Source: Papio anubis | Lineage: Eukaryota; Chordata; Mammalia; Primates; Cercopithecidae | DNA: 64,000 nucleotides | Reading direction: 5' to 3' | NCBI RefSeq assembly: GCF_008728515.1 | Contig: NC_044996.1 | Location: 128,563,525-128,627,524, forward strand | Shown: positions 1 to 12,290 of the stretch, in pieces | How positions within the stretch are numbered: the stretch's first letter is position 1 | Layout: the number at the start of each line of letters is the position of its first letter | The notes under the pieces: model-generated | Database searches by the model: none | Seen by the model: only the letters and a program-made list of their open reading frames with translations | What the model was told of the DNA's origin: nothing | Position numbers and translations under genes: made by a program

Positions 1-169
1 ACCCCTATTTTCTACTCTCCCTCTGCTGCAGCTAGCAAAATCCAGATTCTATGCTCTCGCCTCGACTGTTTCAAGTCCTGTCTCAAGACGCACACCTTCA
101 CACACCAGCTTCCATATTTCCTCCGTGACCTCTTATCAAAACCACATCACCCTCCAACTTCAAAGGGCT

Positions 170-640
170 TCCAGGACTCTTCATGCCTTTCCTGTGAAAC
201 CAAGCATGGCTTCTGAGGTCCTCCTGTCTGGCCCAAACTACCTTTCCAACATCATCATGTCTCTCTCCTCCCCACCCTGCAGCTAATGAAGACTTTAGTC
301 ATACCAGATGCCCATTTCTTTGCCTGCCAGGCTCATTCTTCAAGTCATCTCAAGACCAACCTTATCTTTGTAGTCAATTCCACATGGCATGTACTCTGCA
401 TTCCCATAACACTTTTTACTAGCTTTCTATCACATCCCTAGCCTTGCAACACAGCACAATTGGCATTTTGATAATTATCTCCACTGTAGCCCATCTCCTT
501 TCCCTATGCCCCAAGTGCTCAGCAGAAGACAAGAGTATATTCTTATTATTTACATCTCCCGGGGACTCATATTTTACTATGCCTGCTGTATGCTCAGTAG
601 CTCAACAAATGAATGTTGAATTAGTCTTCACAGCCTGTTG
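170..640 (+). mobile_element. L2-type LINE 3' end (diverged)
   Basis: The right end resembles the L2 terminus (CTCAGTAGCTCAACAAATGAATGTTGAA). Upstream sequence has the pyrimidine-rich character of L2 3' DNA. Highly diverged, and the left boundary is uncertain. Confidence 0.5.
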
Positions 641-1605
641 CAGCAGAATCTTTCTTCTTCCCCTCCTCTTGTATTACTTTTACAAATAGCTGTTAAATGG
701 GCTTTAGTCATCTCACACTATATAGCCATAAGAGTTCCTGCAGGAATGTAAGAGAATATTAATTTCTCTGTTCCCTTCCTGCTCAGCTAAGAAGATACTG
801 ATTAGGGTCAAGGCATAAGGAAAGGCAACTGCCATTCTTTATCCTGGCCCTAGCCCTCAGAGCCCAGGAGAATACTTCAGTGATGCCCCAGCCAGTCAGA
901 ACTCCAGAGATACACCTTCGTCTACTCAGCACAGCCCCAGGGGGTGTCAACCCTCCCCAAGTGGGCAAACTCAGCAACAGAAATACAGAAGAGAATCTGA
1001 AGTACATGCTTACAAACTGTACCTCAGCCTCTCAGGGAACAGCTGAAAACACAGGTCAACCTCTATGCTGGGTTTTCCCTTCCCATTCATTTATACTTTA
1101 ACATTCAAGAGAGACTTTCAGTCCAGAGGGACATGGGTGAGCTACTCAAGAAAACATGAACCCCCATATCTGATTACCCAACATTAGGCATTATAGTATA
1201 TGCCTAAGCCAAATGACACTGCTAAAGAGAGGGCAGACAGGCAGTGCTGAGGTGTGCTTTCAGAGAATCCTACTAAAACCTTAAAGTATTTGTTAGTTTA
1301 ACAAGTTTTGATTGGGCACCTCCCCATCAAAAGCAATGTGCTGAGTGCTATGCTAAGAACTGAGCAGCAATGCACAGAATCACCTATTCTGCATACACAC
1401 ACACTCACACACATTCTCTCTCTCCCTCCCTTCTTCCCTCCCATTTTGCCAAACCATCTGAAAAGTGAGTTGCAGACACACCTCATGACACACCCCCAAG
1501 TACTTTACTATTCACCTTCTAAGAACAGGGATATTTTCGTACACCACTGCACCATCATCACCACACCCAAGGAAACCAACTTTAACACAATATTATCATA
1601 CAACA
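641..1605. other. Unassigned intron sequence
   Basis: No convincing gene or repeat, apart from a short (CA)n/(TC)n-like pyrimidine tract near 1,395-1,445. Confidence 0.5.
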
Positions 1606-1960
1606 TGATACGGTTTGGCTGTGTCCCCACCCAAATCTCAACTTGAATTGTATCTCCCAGAATTCCCATGTGTTGTGGGAGGGACTCAGGGGGAGGTAAT
1701 TGAATCATGGGGATTGGTCTTTCCCATGCTATTCTTGTGATGGTAAACAAGTCTCATGAGATCTGGTGGGTTTATCAGGCATTTCTGCCTTTGCTTCTTC
1801 CTCATTTTTCTCTTGCCACCACCATGTAAGAAGTGCCTTTTGCCTCCCACCATGATTCTGAGGCCTCCCCAGGCATGTGGAACTGTAAGTCCAATTAAAC
1901 CTCTTTTTCTTCCCAGTCTCAGATATGCCTTTATCAGCAGTGTGAAAACAGACTAACATA
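1606..1960 (+). mobile_element. Solitary MaLR LTR (THE1/MST type)
   Basis: Starts TGATACGGTTTGGCTGTGTC and ends near GAAAACAGACTAACATA, the classic ends of THE1/MST LTRs. It is full length at about 355 bases. It is flanked by near-identical 5-mers (CAACA and CGACA), so it is a solo LTR. Confidence 0.88.
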
Positions 1961-2279
1961 CGACATATGGTCCACATTCACATTTCCTCGATTATCCAGA
2001 AAATGCCTACAGAGCTGAATTTTCTTTTCCACACCCAGGATTTAATCAATGTTCATGCACTGCATTTTTATCTTATTTTCCCTTAGTCTCCCCCCTAATC
2101 TAGAACAATCCCCCTTGGTTCTTAATGACACTGAATCATTTAAGAATCCAGGCCAGTTGTCCTCAGAATGTCCTATGTTTTGGATTTGTCTGTTTTCTTG
2201 TGATTACATTAAAGTCAAACGTTTCTGGCAAGAACACCACACAGGTGACACTGTGATATAGTGAGAGGTACACAGCAGT

Positions 2280-2530
2280 GAGGGGCACACAATGTCAGAA
2301 CATCCCACCATTGGTACTGATTGCAAAGCTTGGCCATTTGATTAAGGTGGTGACTGCCAGATCTCTTCATTGCAAAGTTGTTTTTACATTGTACTTTAAG
2401 ACCATGTGAGCATTCTATCCCTTGAAAAGCCAGTTTTAAAATCTGTTAAATACTAATTTTCTAGGTAAGTCTAGCTAAATTATATCAGCATCTACAGAAC
2501 TAGAATACTAATGTAAAATCACAAGGATGG
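2280..2530 (+). mobile_element. Possible old L1M fragment
   Basis: AAGGTGGTGACTGCCAG followed by CATTGCAAAGTTGTTTTTACATTG resembles an old L1M-type internal sequence. Weak match. Confidence 0.35.
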
Positions 2531-2539
2531 GGGTAATAT

Positions 2540-2695
2540 TTATTCCATGAGATAGGTGTCATTACACCCAGTTTATACACAAATAAACCTTCCCAACTCA
2601 GAAAGTTAAGTGATATGTTCAAGGTCACAAATTCAGAGCCAGTACTCAAACCTACATGCATCCAGGTCCAAAGCTCATGGTCTTTCCATTACATC
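2540..2695 (-). mobile_element. MIR SINE
   Basis: AAGTTAAGTGATATGTTCAAGG followed by a CACAAATTCAGAGCC-type segment and an end of GGTCTTTCCATTACATCA matches the MIR right half in reverse order of the usual consensus. Confidence 0.6.
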
Positions 2696-3060
2696 AGTGG
2701 TTGGAAAACTACTGCTCATGGGTCAAATCCAGCCCACTGCTTGGTTTTGAATGGCCCACAAGGAGAAAATAAATGGTATTTACAGATGAACATTTGCAAT
2801 CGATTTGATGAAAGGGAACACTATTCTTTGAACCCCATTAAGCAAAATGTTATCCCCAAAATAAGAATGTTGTTCTTCTTATAAGTAGACCTGTATTACC
2901 AAAAAAAAAAAAATGTACTCAGTTATTATATTTTGAATTTTGTCAATAAAAAGCTTGTGGACATTTATTTTTTCTCTTGTTATAGAATTACCTATGTAAT
3001 ATCTTTGATTCTGCTTCTTGGCCTGCAAAGCCTAAACTACCAACTGACCCTTTCCAGAAA
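2695..3060 (+). mobile_element. hAT-like non-autonomous DNA transposon, copy 1
   Basis: GGTTGGAAAACTACTGCTC and GTCAAATCCAGCCCACTGC open the element. The same family recurs at 17,425-17,645 and, reversed, at 35,245-35,560. It is interrupted by an A-rich patch and is diverged. I cannot give the family name safely. Confidence 0.55.
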
Positions 3061-3207
3061 GAATTACTAACCCCTGCCTAACAACGTGCTACTTCCCTGG
3101 GCTATACTTTATATCCTTTCAGATACCCTCAGTAGCCATGCAGAAAGTGTATTTTCTTGAAATAATCAACTGCACTAGGTAAATGCCAACTTAAAATACT
3201 GAAAACA

Positions 3208-3345
3208 CAGCCAGATGTGGAGGCCCGTGCCTGTAGTCCCAGCTACTTGGAAGGCTGAGACAAGAGGATCACTTGGGCCCAGGAGTCCGAGGCCAGCCTG
3301 AGAAACATAGTGAGACCCTGTCTCTAAAAAAATTTTTTAATAAAA
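3208..3345 (+). mobile_element. Alu monomer (FLAM-like)
   Basis: About 138 bases of Alu-type sequence with one monomer, from CCAGATGTGGAGGCC to GAGACCCTGTCTC and an A/T-rich tail. Confidence 0.75.
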
Positions 3346-3989
3346 AATAGTGAACACTTCCATGAGAAGAAAACACATGTATTCACCTTCTTCCTCAGCC
3401 CCCATTTTTCACCCATTTATATACATTTGTTTAAGTTTTTCAGGAGCTTTCAAACAGGAGCTTCCTATGTTACTATAAACTTTCATGGCAACCAACCAGA
3501 GCAATTGGATGCCATAGTTCAGATATTGGATATTGGCAAAATCTATGCAATAATTCACACACTAGAAATAAGATTTTGCTTTTTTAAAGAGAAGAGGTGT
3601 TATAATTCTTTAGAACCATTCTTTGAAAACATCTTTATGCATTTGTGAACACATAACAATCCAAGATGTAAGCTACTCTCACATTGCAAATCAATTTTGG
3701 AAGCGACGTTATCTTTTAGATACCCCAAGATGCCATTTAATTTAGGGCTAGCAGGACTACAATAAACTATAAGCTAAATCCAGTCCAGATGCTAAATACA
3801 GTCTCTATTGGCACAGGTTATGGCTCAGATCTGATTTGTCAGTATTCTTGGCCCAAGGCCCAAAACTCACCCCAGTAGCAGGGAAGACTCAGCCTGCCAC
3901 TCTGGCTCAGATGGAATCTAAAAAAGGAAAAGACTCTAGGCAAAAATAAAAAATAAAAAATCAGGAACATCACTACTGGAAACAAGGAT

Positions 3990-4240
3990 CAGTATAGCAT
4001 CCAGAAACTATTTGGCAATATCCATAAGAATTACAATTTACCTTTTGATCTAGCAATTCCACTGCTAGAAATTTATATTCCATTTTACATTAGCAAAATG
4101 ACACATGTATATTGTCATTAATACAGTATTGCCTAAGTCACAGACTAGAAAACTAGAAAACACTTAGAGGAATACCATCTAAGATATTAGTTTAATCAAT
4201 TGTGGTTGATCCATACAATGGAATTCTAGGCAGCTCTAGT
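3990..4240 (+). mobile_element. L1M ORF2 3'-end fragment
   Basis: Contains CTAGCAATTCCACTGCTAG and later CCATACAATGGAATTCTAGG, the remnants of the ORF2 C-terminal coding region found in old L1M copies. Confidence 0.75.
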
Positions 4241-5069
4241 GGACATTGCCATATCTGTGACTGTCCATCATATTTTGAAAAGTATTTCTCTATTTGCTGA
4301 AATTTCACCTATTACAAGTCCCACCTCCAGGTTTAAAAGTTGAGAATAAAATTCCTAGACTCTATTAAAGCTAAGATGCAAATGTGTCACCCAGTCACCA
4401 CTAATCAGATACATCCACACCAGACTTTGCTTCAGAAGTGAGAAATGTAAGGAAAGAGGCTCTGCTCAGAGCTACTTTTGCAGGTGTCACTGCTAGGTTG
4501 CCTTCCTGGTGCAGAGTGGAGGTAGAAGCAGTTGCAGTCAAGTCAAATACCTAGCATCTGCTGTTCAGTGGAGGCAGCAGCACAGGTGGCTTCCACTTAA
4601 TGCTAGTACTATGTATGTCTTGGGGCTTTGTTTCTGGGCACCCGGATGCTAGCCTGTTCCTCCAGCCCTCCAAAGGATTTCATGAGTTACCTAAAATCCT
4701 AATCCCTTTTTGGCTTAACCATCCAGGGTGGACTCAGTTGTTTGCCATAAAAACGACCAACTAACCAAGAGGAAGCTCTTTATGTGCCAATATAGAAAAA
4801 TCATCATGCCAAAGTGTGAAAAAGAAAAAAAGCAAGGTGCACAAAAAGCAGTTGGTATAGCAGGTATCATTTCTTCTAAAAGGGGGTTGAATATAGATGC
4901 ATTTATTTATATTTTCATAAGCCATCTCCAGAAGCTGAAACTAACAAAATTGGTTTCTGGATGTCTCCAGGGAAGAAAACAAGGTGGCTAGGACACAGTG
5001 GGGAGAAAGAGTTTATTGTATATTATTTTGTACCTCTTCAATTTTGGATCATGTGGATATATTATCCAT
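4241..5069. other. Unassigned intron sequence
   Basis: No confident gene or repeat. Small open frames (for example 4,728-4,991 plus) have no recognisable features. Confidence 0.5.
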
Positions 5070-5363
5070 TTTTTTTTTTTAGGCAGGGTCTCATGCTGTC
5101 ATCCAGGCTAGAGAACAGTGGCACAATCATAGCTCACTGCAGCCTCAACCTCCCAGGCTCAAGTGATCCTCCCGCCTCAGCCCTCTGCAAATAGCTGGGA
5201 CTACAGGCATGTGCCATCACACCTGGCTACTTCTTTATTTTTTGTAGAGATGAGGGTCTCCCTATGTTGCCCAGGCTGGTCTTGAACTCCTGGACTCAAG
5301 CAATCTGCCCACCTTGGCCTCCCAAAGTGCTGGGATTATGGAAATGAGCCACCACACCTGGCC
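5070..5363 (-). mobile_element. Alu (J-type)
   Basis: Complete dimeric Alu in reverse, opening with the T-tail and closing with CACCACACCTGGCC. Diverged. Confidence 0.88.
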
Positions 5364-5439
5364 ATTATTATCTATTAAAAATAAAATTAGAAAAGTTGTA
5401 AAGAATACAACCTAACCGAAAGTCAGCAAGAAATACTAT

Positions 5440-5885
5440 AAACATACCCCAGAACCATTCCCCTTCCATCTGATATAATTTCAAAACAAAGTATCCAAGA
5501 GGGTTTGAGTCCCATTTGGGTCACCAGGATTTTGTTACCCACACAATAGGTGGGTTTGATCACTTGGCAGGTTACAGTCCAATGACCCCAACCAAGGAGG
5601 ATATAATGACGGGGTTTTATTACTTGCAACAAGGAAGGTGCCTCCCCCAAACAAAGGTGAAAACAAGGCTTTTATTGGGCTGGTTAGCTGAGTCATTGTA
5701 CACAGAGGTGGAGTAAAGGGAGTGCAGGCACCAATCATGCTTCTACATACACGTATAGAAAATGGCAAATAAGCGCCTCCCTGGGTGGGATTTTTAGTAT
5801 GGTAATGAGGAGAGTTAGCCAAAATTCATCTCCAACTCAGGCATCTCTGGATCCAGCTGGGCTTTTGCTTTTCCAAGACTGTGCT
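5440..5885 (-). mobile_element. Degraded ERV1-like LTR
   Basis: Read on the minus strand there is an AATAAAAGCC signal region, a pyrimidine-rich U5-like part, and then CTGGTGACCCAAATGGG. The last element resembles the start of a gammaretrovirus-type primer-binding/leader region. No coding remnant is recognised. Family not named. Confidence 0.45.
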
Positions 5886-5929
5886 TCTACATGGAACTTT
5901 TTGAAACAAGAACTCAAGGTGCAACAGTT

Positions 5930-6060
5930 AAGCACATTGCAGCCTTGAACTCCTGGGCTTAAACCACCCTCCTGCCTCAGCCTCCTGAGTAGCTGGGACA
6001 AGAGGCATGTGCCACTGCACCCAGTTAATTTTTTAAAAAATTTTTGTAGAGATAAGGTAG
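5930..6060 (-). mobile_element. Alu fragment
   Basis: Half an Alu in reverse: GCAGCCTTGAACTCCTGGGC through a T/A-rich linker to TTTTTGTAGAGATAAGG. Confidence 0.7.
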
Positions 6061-6299
6061 GTCTTTTTTCACAGTACATACCCAAAACACTGGGGAACCC
6101 TGGGTTACAGCTGAACAAAGCTTCAAAAGTCTCCACTCACCAAACCCAGATTTAACTCACAAATGCAGTACTCTTTCTTCTAAGCAACAGAACAAAGCAG
6201 TAGTTTGCTTTATTAAAACTAGCTATCTTTACTGAAGGTGGCACTGTCTGGTGCGACTGGATAACCGTGGAGAAGACACCTGACCTCCCTTGGTCTCAT

Positions 6300-6738
6300 G
6301 TACTGGAATTAGCAGTCAGACTGAAACTAACCCAACAGTCCCATAGACAGTTGTTTTGGATAAACATAGAAACTGACCCTTCTGCTCTTAAAGCTTGAAA
6401 CTTGTTTGTTTTATCTAAGTTCCTTCCTCAGGAAAGGACCTTCAGGCCTCTCAAAAAAAAGTATCAAAGATCTGAAACTCATCAGATCACTGCACCATAT
6501 GCTTCCTTGTCCCTCCTTAGTTCATATTTTCTTACACATTGTTACATTTCTTTCCTGCTATATAAATCCCTAGTTTTAATCAGTCAGAGACATGGATTTT
6601 AGACTGAGTTCCCATCTCCTCAGCTGCAGCACCAGATTGAAGCCTTCTTTCTTGGCAATACTTGTTGTCTCAGTAATTGGCTTTCTGTGTGGCAAGCAGC
6701 AGGACCTAGACCAAACCCCTGATGTTTCAGTAACAAGA
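6300..6738 (+). mobile_element. ERV1-like LTR
   Basis: LTR architecture: a TATATAAATCC box near 6,559, TTGAAGCC/AATACTTG around the expected polyadenylation site near 6,640, a GTTGTCTCAGTAATTGG U5-like stretch, and an end near CAGTAACA. It lies opposite in strand to the LTR piece at 5,440-5,885. Confidence 0.55.
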
Positions 6739-7326
6739 CTAGATAGAATACAATGCTTTTTTGAGATGCACAGATTCTATATAAAGGAATTCTATGGGTG
6801 AAATCTAAAATTATGGTTTCAACCTCTCCTTTTGGTATATACCACTTCTACTTTTTACTATGACTCTCAGTATACCTGCTACATTCTCCTACAAGACTAT
6901 AAGTTTCTTGAGGGCAAGTCCTGCATTTTAAAAATCATATTTGCATTCCTCACAACACCCACCCCATTGATTTCCAACTAGGACGGCTCATGAAATAAAA
7001 TACATACGCATCCTGTGTTTTAACTCTTCATGGCATGATGAGAACCCCTACATATGGTGTTCTGTATCTTTGAATATTGAATTATGTGACTCTATCAATC
7101 TATTCAAATAAATCAATTATTTAAAGTTTTAAAGGATCAGAGACTCCACCCAATCATGGGATATCAAGAAACAGAACCTCAGGTAAGTCATTTTGTAATT
7201 ACCTGATTCCACGAAGGAAAGCCAAAGAGAAATACAACACATCCTCCCAGAAATTTACTCAGCTTGGTTGGGGGTGTTATATTAAAATCCAGAGATATGT
7301 TAATAAATCAAATAAGAATTAGCACG
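6739..7326. other. Unassigned intron sequence
   Basis: AT-rich DNA with no convincing gene or repeat. Confidence 0.5.
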
Positions 7327-7466
7327 GTTCTTTTAAAAAAAAAAAAATAGAGATGGAGTCTCACTATGTTGCCCAGGCTAGCCTCAAGCTCCTGGACTTG
7401 AGTGTTCCTCCCACCTTGGCCTCCCAAAGTGCTAGGATTACAATCATGAACCACTGTGCCCAGCTG
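7327..7466 (-). mobile_element. Alu right-half fragment
   Basis: Alu-type sequence in reverse from a T/A-rich start to CCACTGTGCCCAGC, one monomer long. Confidence 0.8.
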
Positions 7467-7625
7467 AGTATGGTTCTTAAAGATGAGAATTCAAAGAAAT
7501 TCTATACTCAGAATAGCTGCTTTAGTTGTTCCTGACTCCCACAGTGTATTCTCTCCTCTGCTATTAGGGGGCCAGCAGAAAGGTCTGGGATAGTCAGTAT
7601 AAAATTCATTAGAAGTAGGAACTGA

Positions 7626-7921
7626 GGGCCGGGCGCGGTGGCTCAAGCCTGTAATCCCAGCACTTTGGGAGGCCGAGACGGGCGGATCACAAGGTCAGGA
7701 GATCGAGACCATCCTGGCTAACACGGCGAAACCCCGTCTCTACTAAAAACACAAAAAATTAGCCGGGCGAGGTGGCGGCGCCTGTGGTCCCAGCTACTCG
7801 GGAGGCTGAGGCAGGAGAATAGCGGGAACCCGGGAGGCGGAGCTTGCAGTGAGCTGAGATCTGGCCACTGCACTCCAGCCTGGGCGACAGAGCGAGACTC
7901 CGTCTCAAAAAAAAAAAAAAA
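7626..7921 (+). mobile_element. Young AluY (Old World monkey AluYR type)
   Basis: Near-consensus AluY with CTCAAGCCTGT, CCGAGACGGG and GGGCGAGGTGGCG. It is flanked by a perfect 17-bp duplication AGAAGTAGGAACTGAGG at 7,611-7,627 and 7,922-7,938. Confidence 0.93.
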
Positions 7922-7938
7922 AGAAGTAGGAACTGAGG

Positions 7939-9108
7939 TTTTTGCACAACTGATTGCACAACTATGATGGGCATACATAGGCTTGACAGAGTAATTCTAC
8001 AGATTGTTTTATTATGCACCTAAATTGTTTTTTGGAAAGAGAAAGGATAACAGGTAGTGACAGCAGTTGATGACAACGATCTCTTATGACTTTTGTAAAC
8101 TAGCCCTTCTTTGGCAAGTCAATACTATGGCTTTCCAAGCTGCCCAGCTGGCTGCACACATGCAGGCATGCATCACCACAGGGTCAGGAGTTCCTCGGGG
8201 TTGGCACCTGCCTAGGGCAAAATCAGGATCTAACAACTCAAGGGTGAGGAGAGGGAAAGAGGGCAAGGGAATGAACCACTGAGGCACAAAGGAAGCATAT
8301 ACCCCACTGGTTTAGAAGAAAAGAACAATAGACTCGGCAGTAAGAACTAACATTTACTGAGGGTAGACTATGTGCCAGGCACTAACTTAAATGCCAGAAA
8401 TTAATGACATGAAGTAAACACACACACATACAAAAGCAGTCTTCACACTAGAACCGAGTTAAAATGCAATTACGGCTCAGATTACAAAAGAAAATTAGTT
8501 TTAGCATTCTGGCCCAGGTTTCGAGGCTCTGCATATCACAGAATTTTTGTACAGCTGGAGGCAGAGAAATCTCAGGTGAACGCAAATGTACTGCCAAATT
8601 ATATAAAGCTTTAACTGGTTCTGGCAACTTAGACTTATCTCACCAGCCAAAGGATTAGTTTTTCAGACAATTCATTTATTGATATTTTTAGTGCTTTTCA
8701 AAAATAAAATTACAGATTGAGGTTATTTGGTATTTTTATAAGTTTGTTGATTTCAGTCTATTCTATATTTTATGCACACTTACACGTGCATGTGCACACA
8801 CATGCACACACACATATACACATTTATTTTTTAGAGAAGTGAGTGCCTAAGTGAGAGGAATTGAGCAAGCCAGGATATTTCAAGTAAATGGAACACCAGT
8901 ATATTACACACAGATCCTCGACATGCTTCCTCGGGGAATGAATGTGAATGGAAGTTCAGTCTCAGATCACACTGAAGTTCTCTCTCTCAAGCCCAAATCT
9001 AAATATATTGAGATTCTCTAGCATAGAGCTAAACTCATACCATAAACATTCACTGTTGGCGGGATAGGCAATCTGACTTCATTAATTTGGTTTCTTTGTA
9101 GAGCTCCT
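7939..9108. other. Unassigned intron sequence
   Basis: Contains a possible MIR piece near 8,339-8,420 (CTATGTGCCAGGCACTAAC) and a mixed CA/TG-rich tract at 8,775-8,822. No gene seen. Confidence 0.5.
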
Positions 9109-9268
9109 AGTGAAGACCCAATCCAATTGTTAAAATAACAAATGCACCTCTCACCTCTCTGATATTCTGGCAGCTCTCTCTGAGGAAGCTGGCCCTATTC
9201 AAAGCTGCCGGCTCCAAGGCACACTAAAGCTGGGGAAGGGCCTTTCTACTCTGTTCATGACTGTTCTC
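9109..9268 (+). repeat. Inverted repeat, left arm
   Basis: About 160 bases that match the reverse complement of 9,878-10,037 at roughly 80-85% by eye. The outer 30 bases are identical (9,109-9,138 against 10,008-10,037). Similarity stops abruptly outside the arms. I do not recognise the family. Confidence 0.8.
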
Positions 9269-9877
9269 CCCAAAACAAGATCTCATGACAACCAGCACAC
9301 TCAGATCCCCTGCATCACCATGGCAAATCCAAACAGCTCTAAGGGGCTCTGCCTCAACTAACCAGAACCAAGCCCCAAACCTGTCCTGCTCTTGGCCCTC
9401 CTGTGACCTGATAGCCACATTATATTGCAGACTGACCTCTTTCCATGACTGAATACCCTTTCTGTGTCCAAGCTATGCCCATCCATCCTCTTCCCTACCT
9501 AGACACTCATCACTTTAAGGCTTGGTCTTCCTCTCATCTGTCTTTGTCCTGCACCTCACCCTCAGCTACCTGCTGACACTTCCCTGATATTCAAATTCCT
9601 AAACCTTTCCCACTCTTACAATTCCTGCCACTGAGCAATGCTTGCCAGGACGTACATCCCTAGGAGCCAGGTAGATCTCCTCCTTCCTGGATACCTCCTA
9701 CTACTACTGGATACTACCTCCTCCTACCTGTAGATACTATTCCATCTTCCTAAACTTTCCACTGACAGATCTGATAAAATCTACCCATCCCCCTAAACTG
9801 ACAGTCCCACCACAATGCATGAGCTTGGATCTAGGTCCTTATTGTTCCCAAGATGCTCTATCCCAAGTACAGTTCAC

Positions 9878-10037
9878 TGTTCACAGTTATGAACAGGGTG
9901 GAATGGCCCTTCTCCAGCTTTAGTGCCCTGGAGCAGCCAGCTTTGAACTAGGCCAGCCTCCTCAGAGTGAGCTTGCCAGAAAGTCAGGGAGGCAAGAGGT
10001 ACATTTATTATTTTAACAATTGGATTGGGTCTTCACT
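9878..10037 (-). repeat. Inverted repeat, right arm
   Basis: Reverse-complement partner of 9,109-9,268. The arms enclose about 610 bases of pyrimidine-rich DNA that includes degenerate ACTACC/CTCCTAC-rich stretches near 9,690-9,750 and no coding frame of note. Confidence 0.8.
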
Positions 10038-10137
10038 TAACAACTGAGAGAAATTCAACACAAAAAGGGCAAGCTGAGTCCTCAAAGAGTTTCTAATCTG
10101 GTTGGGGTGTGTGCATCGAAGAAGTCTGAGGGAAATG

Positions 10138-10290
10138 ATCATTTATTGAACATCTATCACACACCCTCTAGGAATTGTGCTTTTCTCTTTATGAGTATTA
10201 TTTCTAATAATGAAACGAATCCTATATGGATGGTTTTGCAAATAAGAATTTCAAAGTTCAGAGAAATTCTGAAAAACTAGAAACCATCTG
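10138..10290 (-). mobile_element. Possible MIR fragment
   Basis: TTTATTGAACATCTATCACAC followed by spaced MIR-like words. Highly diverged. Confidence 0.4.
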
Positions 10291-10869
10291 GATTGAATGA
10301 TCTTGCTGCCCAACAAGTTGTATTATAAATGTTACATGAATCATATTCACCGAGCAATTAGCCAACCCCTTAGATTCACACAGATACTATTCATTCAGTT
10401 CTCTTATGTGGCACACTATGCCAGTGAATGGAGTCTCTGGGCCCACCAACTGAAAGACACATACTCTTTGTACCTTAGCAGCCAGGGACAGATGCAAGTT
10501 AGGTCCCACTATTTCCTGGCCCTACAAATGGCTATCAGCACACATCTGTGAAAGAGGGAGCAGGTGTAAGGGGGACAACCTCAGAACTATTTTCTTTCAA
10601 TAAAACAAGAACAAACCACAATGCTGGCTTCATCACAACTGTGCTGTAACCAACTGAGCTAACCAGAGTATACAATAGAAACTAATGAACATTTGCCATT
10701 TTTCTTTTGGCTGCCTTTTATCCGAACCCCTTGCCAGTGTTTATGAAATTTTCCACCTGCTTTCAGCTAAATAAGCTAAAAGTGTCAGATTCTCACTTTC
10801 CTGATTTCTTTTCCATCAGGGTATGGGCACAAGACCTATGCTCTGCCAGACACCACCCACACAGGCATT
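10291..10869. other. Unassigned intron sequence
   Basis: No gene or confident repeat recognised. Confidence 0.45.
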
Positions 10870-11425
10870 TGTTTATGTTTTTATTATTACTTCAATAGCT
10901 TTGGGGGAACAGATGGTATTTGGTTACATGGATAAGTTCTTTGGTGGTGATTTCTGAGATTTTGATGTGCCCATCACCCGAGCAGTGTACACTGTACCCA
11001 ATGCGGTACCCAATGTGTAGTCTTTTATCCCTCACCTCCTCCCACCCTTCCCTCTGAGGCCCCAAAGTCCATCGTTTCATTTTTATGCCTTTGCATCCTC
11101 GTAGCTTAGCTCCCACTTGTAAGTGAGAAAATACAATGTTCGGTTTTCCATTCCTGAGTCACTTCACTTAGAATAAAGGTCTCCAACTCCATCCACATTG
11201 CTGAAAATGCTATTATTTCATTCCTTTTTATGGCTGAGTAGTATTCCATGGTGTATGTACGTATGTGTGTATATATATGTGTGTGTGTGTGTGTATATGT
11301 ATATGTGGGTATATATGTGTGCATATAAATATATTTTTGAAATATTTTCTTTACCCGCTCGATTGATGGGCATTTGGGCTGGTTCCATACTTTTGCAATT
11401 ACGAATTGTACTGCTATAAACACGC
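10870..11425 (-). mobile_element. L1 3'-end fragment (L1PA/PB type)
   Basis: Minus-strand L1 3' UTR and ORF2 C-terminus. The frame reads FIAVQFVIAKVWNQPKCPS and ATMEYYSAIKRNE-like text with damage. It contains a TG/TA-rich microsatellite at about 11,255-11,330. Confidence 0.88.
11255..11335 (+). repeat. TG/TA-rich microsatellite in L1
   Basis: Alternating purine-pyrimidine tract with (TG)n and TATA interruptions inside the reverse L1 fragment. Confidence 0.85.
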
Positions 11426-11849
11426 GGCACACAGGCATCTGAATCAGTAATGAGTGCTGTGAAACAGCAAGAACAGTAGATGATTGTTTTCTAGTGACAG
11501 GAGCAACATCCAGTTCCAGAAGCAGCCCCACACCCAACATCCAATGCAGGCAATGGTGGTGGTGTAGGTGGAGGCATCCAATATTCAGTAGCTACCAATT
11601 CTGTGAGGTTATCTGGCTGTAGTTCCGGCAGTACTGCCTCCTAGTTGTGCAGTTTTCAAGCCTTATCCCCAGTCTTCCTAAAGAAAGATGTAGCTACCCA
11701 ATATCCTGCCAATAAACTGTTTTTCCACTTAGATTAGCCATAGGCAAGTTCTGTTATTAACAGGACTGTGTTACTAAGAATCTTGGGTTTTATAGAGGAC
11801 AGGTCAAAGGTGAGCCCTGATCATTCCAGAGCTTTCAAACTTGGCTGTA

Positions 11850-12290
11850 TCAATTATCTACTGCTGCATAACACACTACCCCAAAACTTAAGTGCCTTAA
11901 AGCAACAGCATTTATTTAATTCATAATTCTGGGGGTCAGTAATTTGGGCTGAGTTCAGCTGGACAATTATACTGATCCGAGGCAGGCAACCACTGATCTC
12001 AGATGAGGGTCACTTATGCTTCTGCAGTCGACTATTGGGTTGGCTGGGTACCTTCATTTTCCTCCACATAGTCTCTCTTCCTCCAAGAGGCCAGCCAGGG
12101 TTTTTTTACAAGGTTCCCAAAGCAGCAAGAAACTGAAGCTCTACCTCACACCTAGGATCAAAATCCACACAAGGTCTTTTCTACTATATTCCAGGGTCAG
12201 ACCAAATCAACAGGACAGCCAAGATCCTAAGGATAGGGAAACAGACTCTACCTCTTGATGGGAAGAGTTGCAAAATACTGTGAGCATTTT
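11850..12290 (-). mobile_element. MLT1-like MaLR LTR
   Basis: Right end of the element (in reverse) reads TCAATTATCTACTGCTGCATAAC followed by AGTGCCTTAAAGCAACAGC, characteristic of old MLT1-type LTRs. The left end decays into unassigned DNA. Confidence 0.55.

Noticed and set aside
11106..11540. 144-codon minus-strand frame
   Set aside because: Composed of the L1 ORF2 C-terminus, a translated CA microsatellite and flank. Not a host gene.
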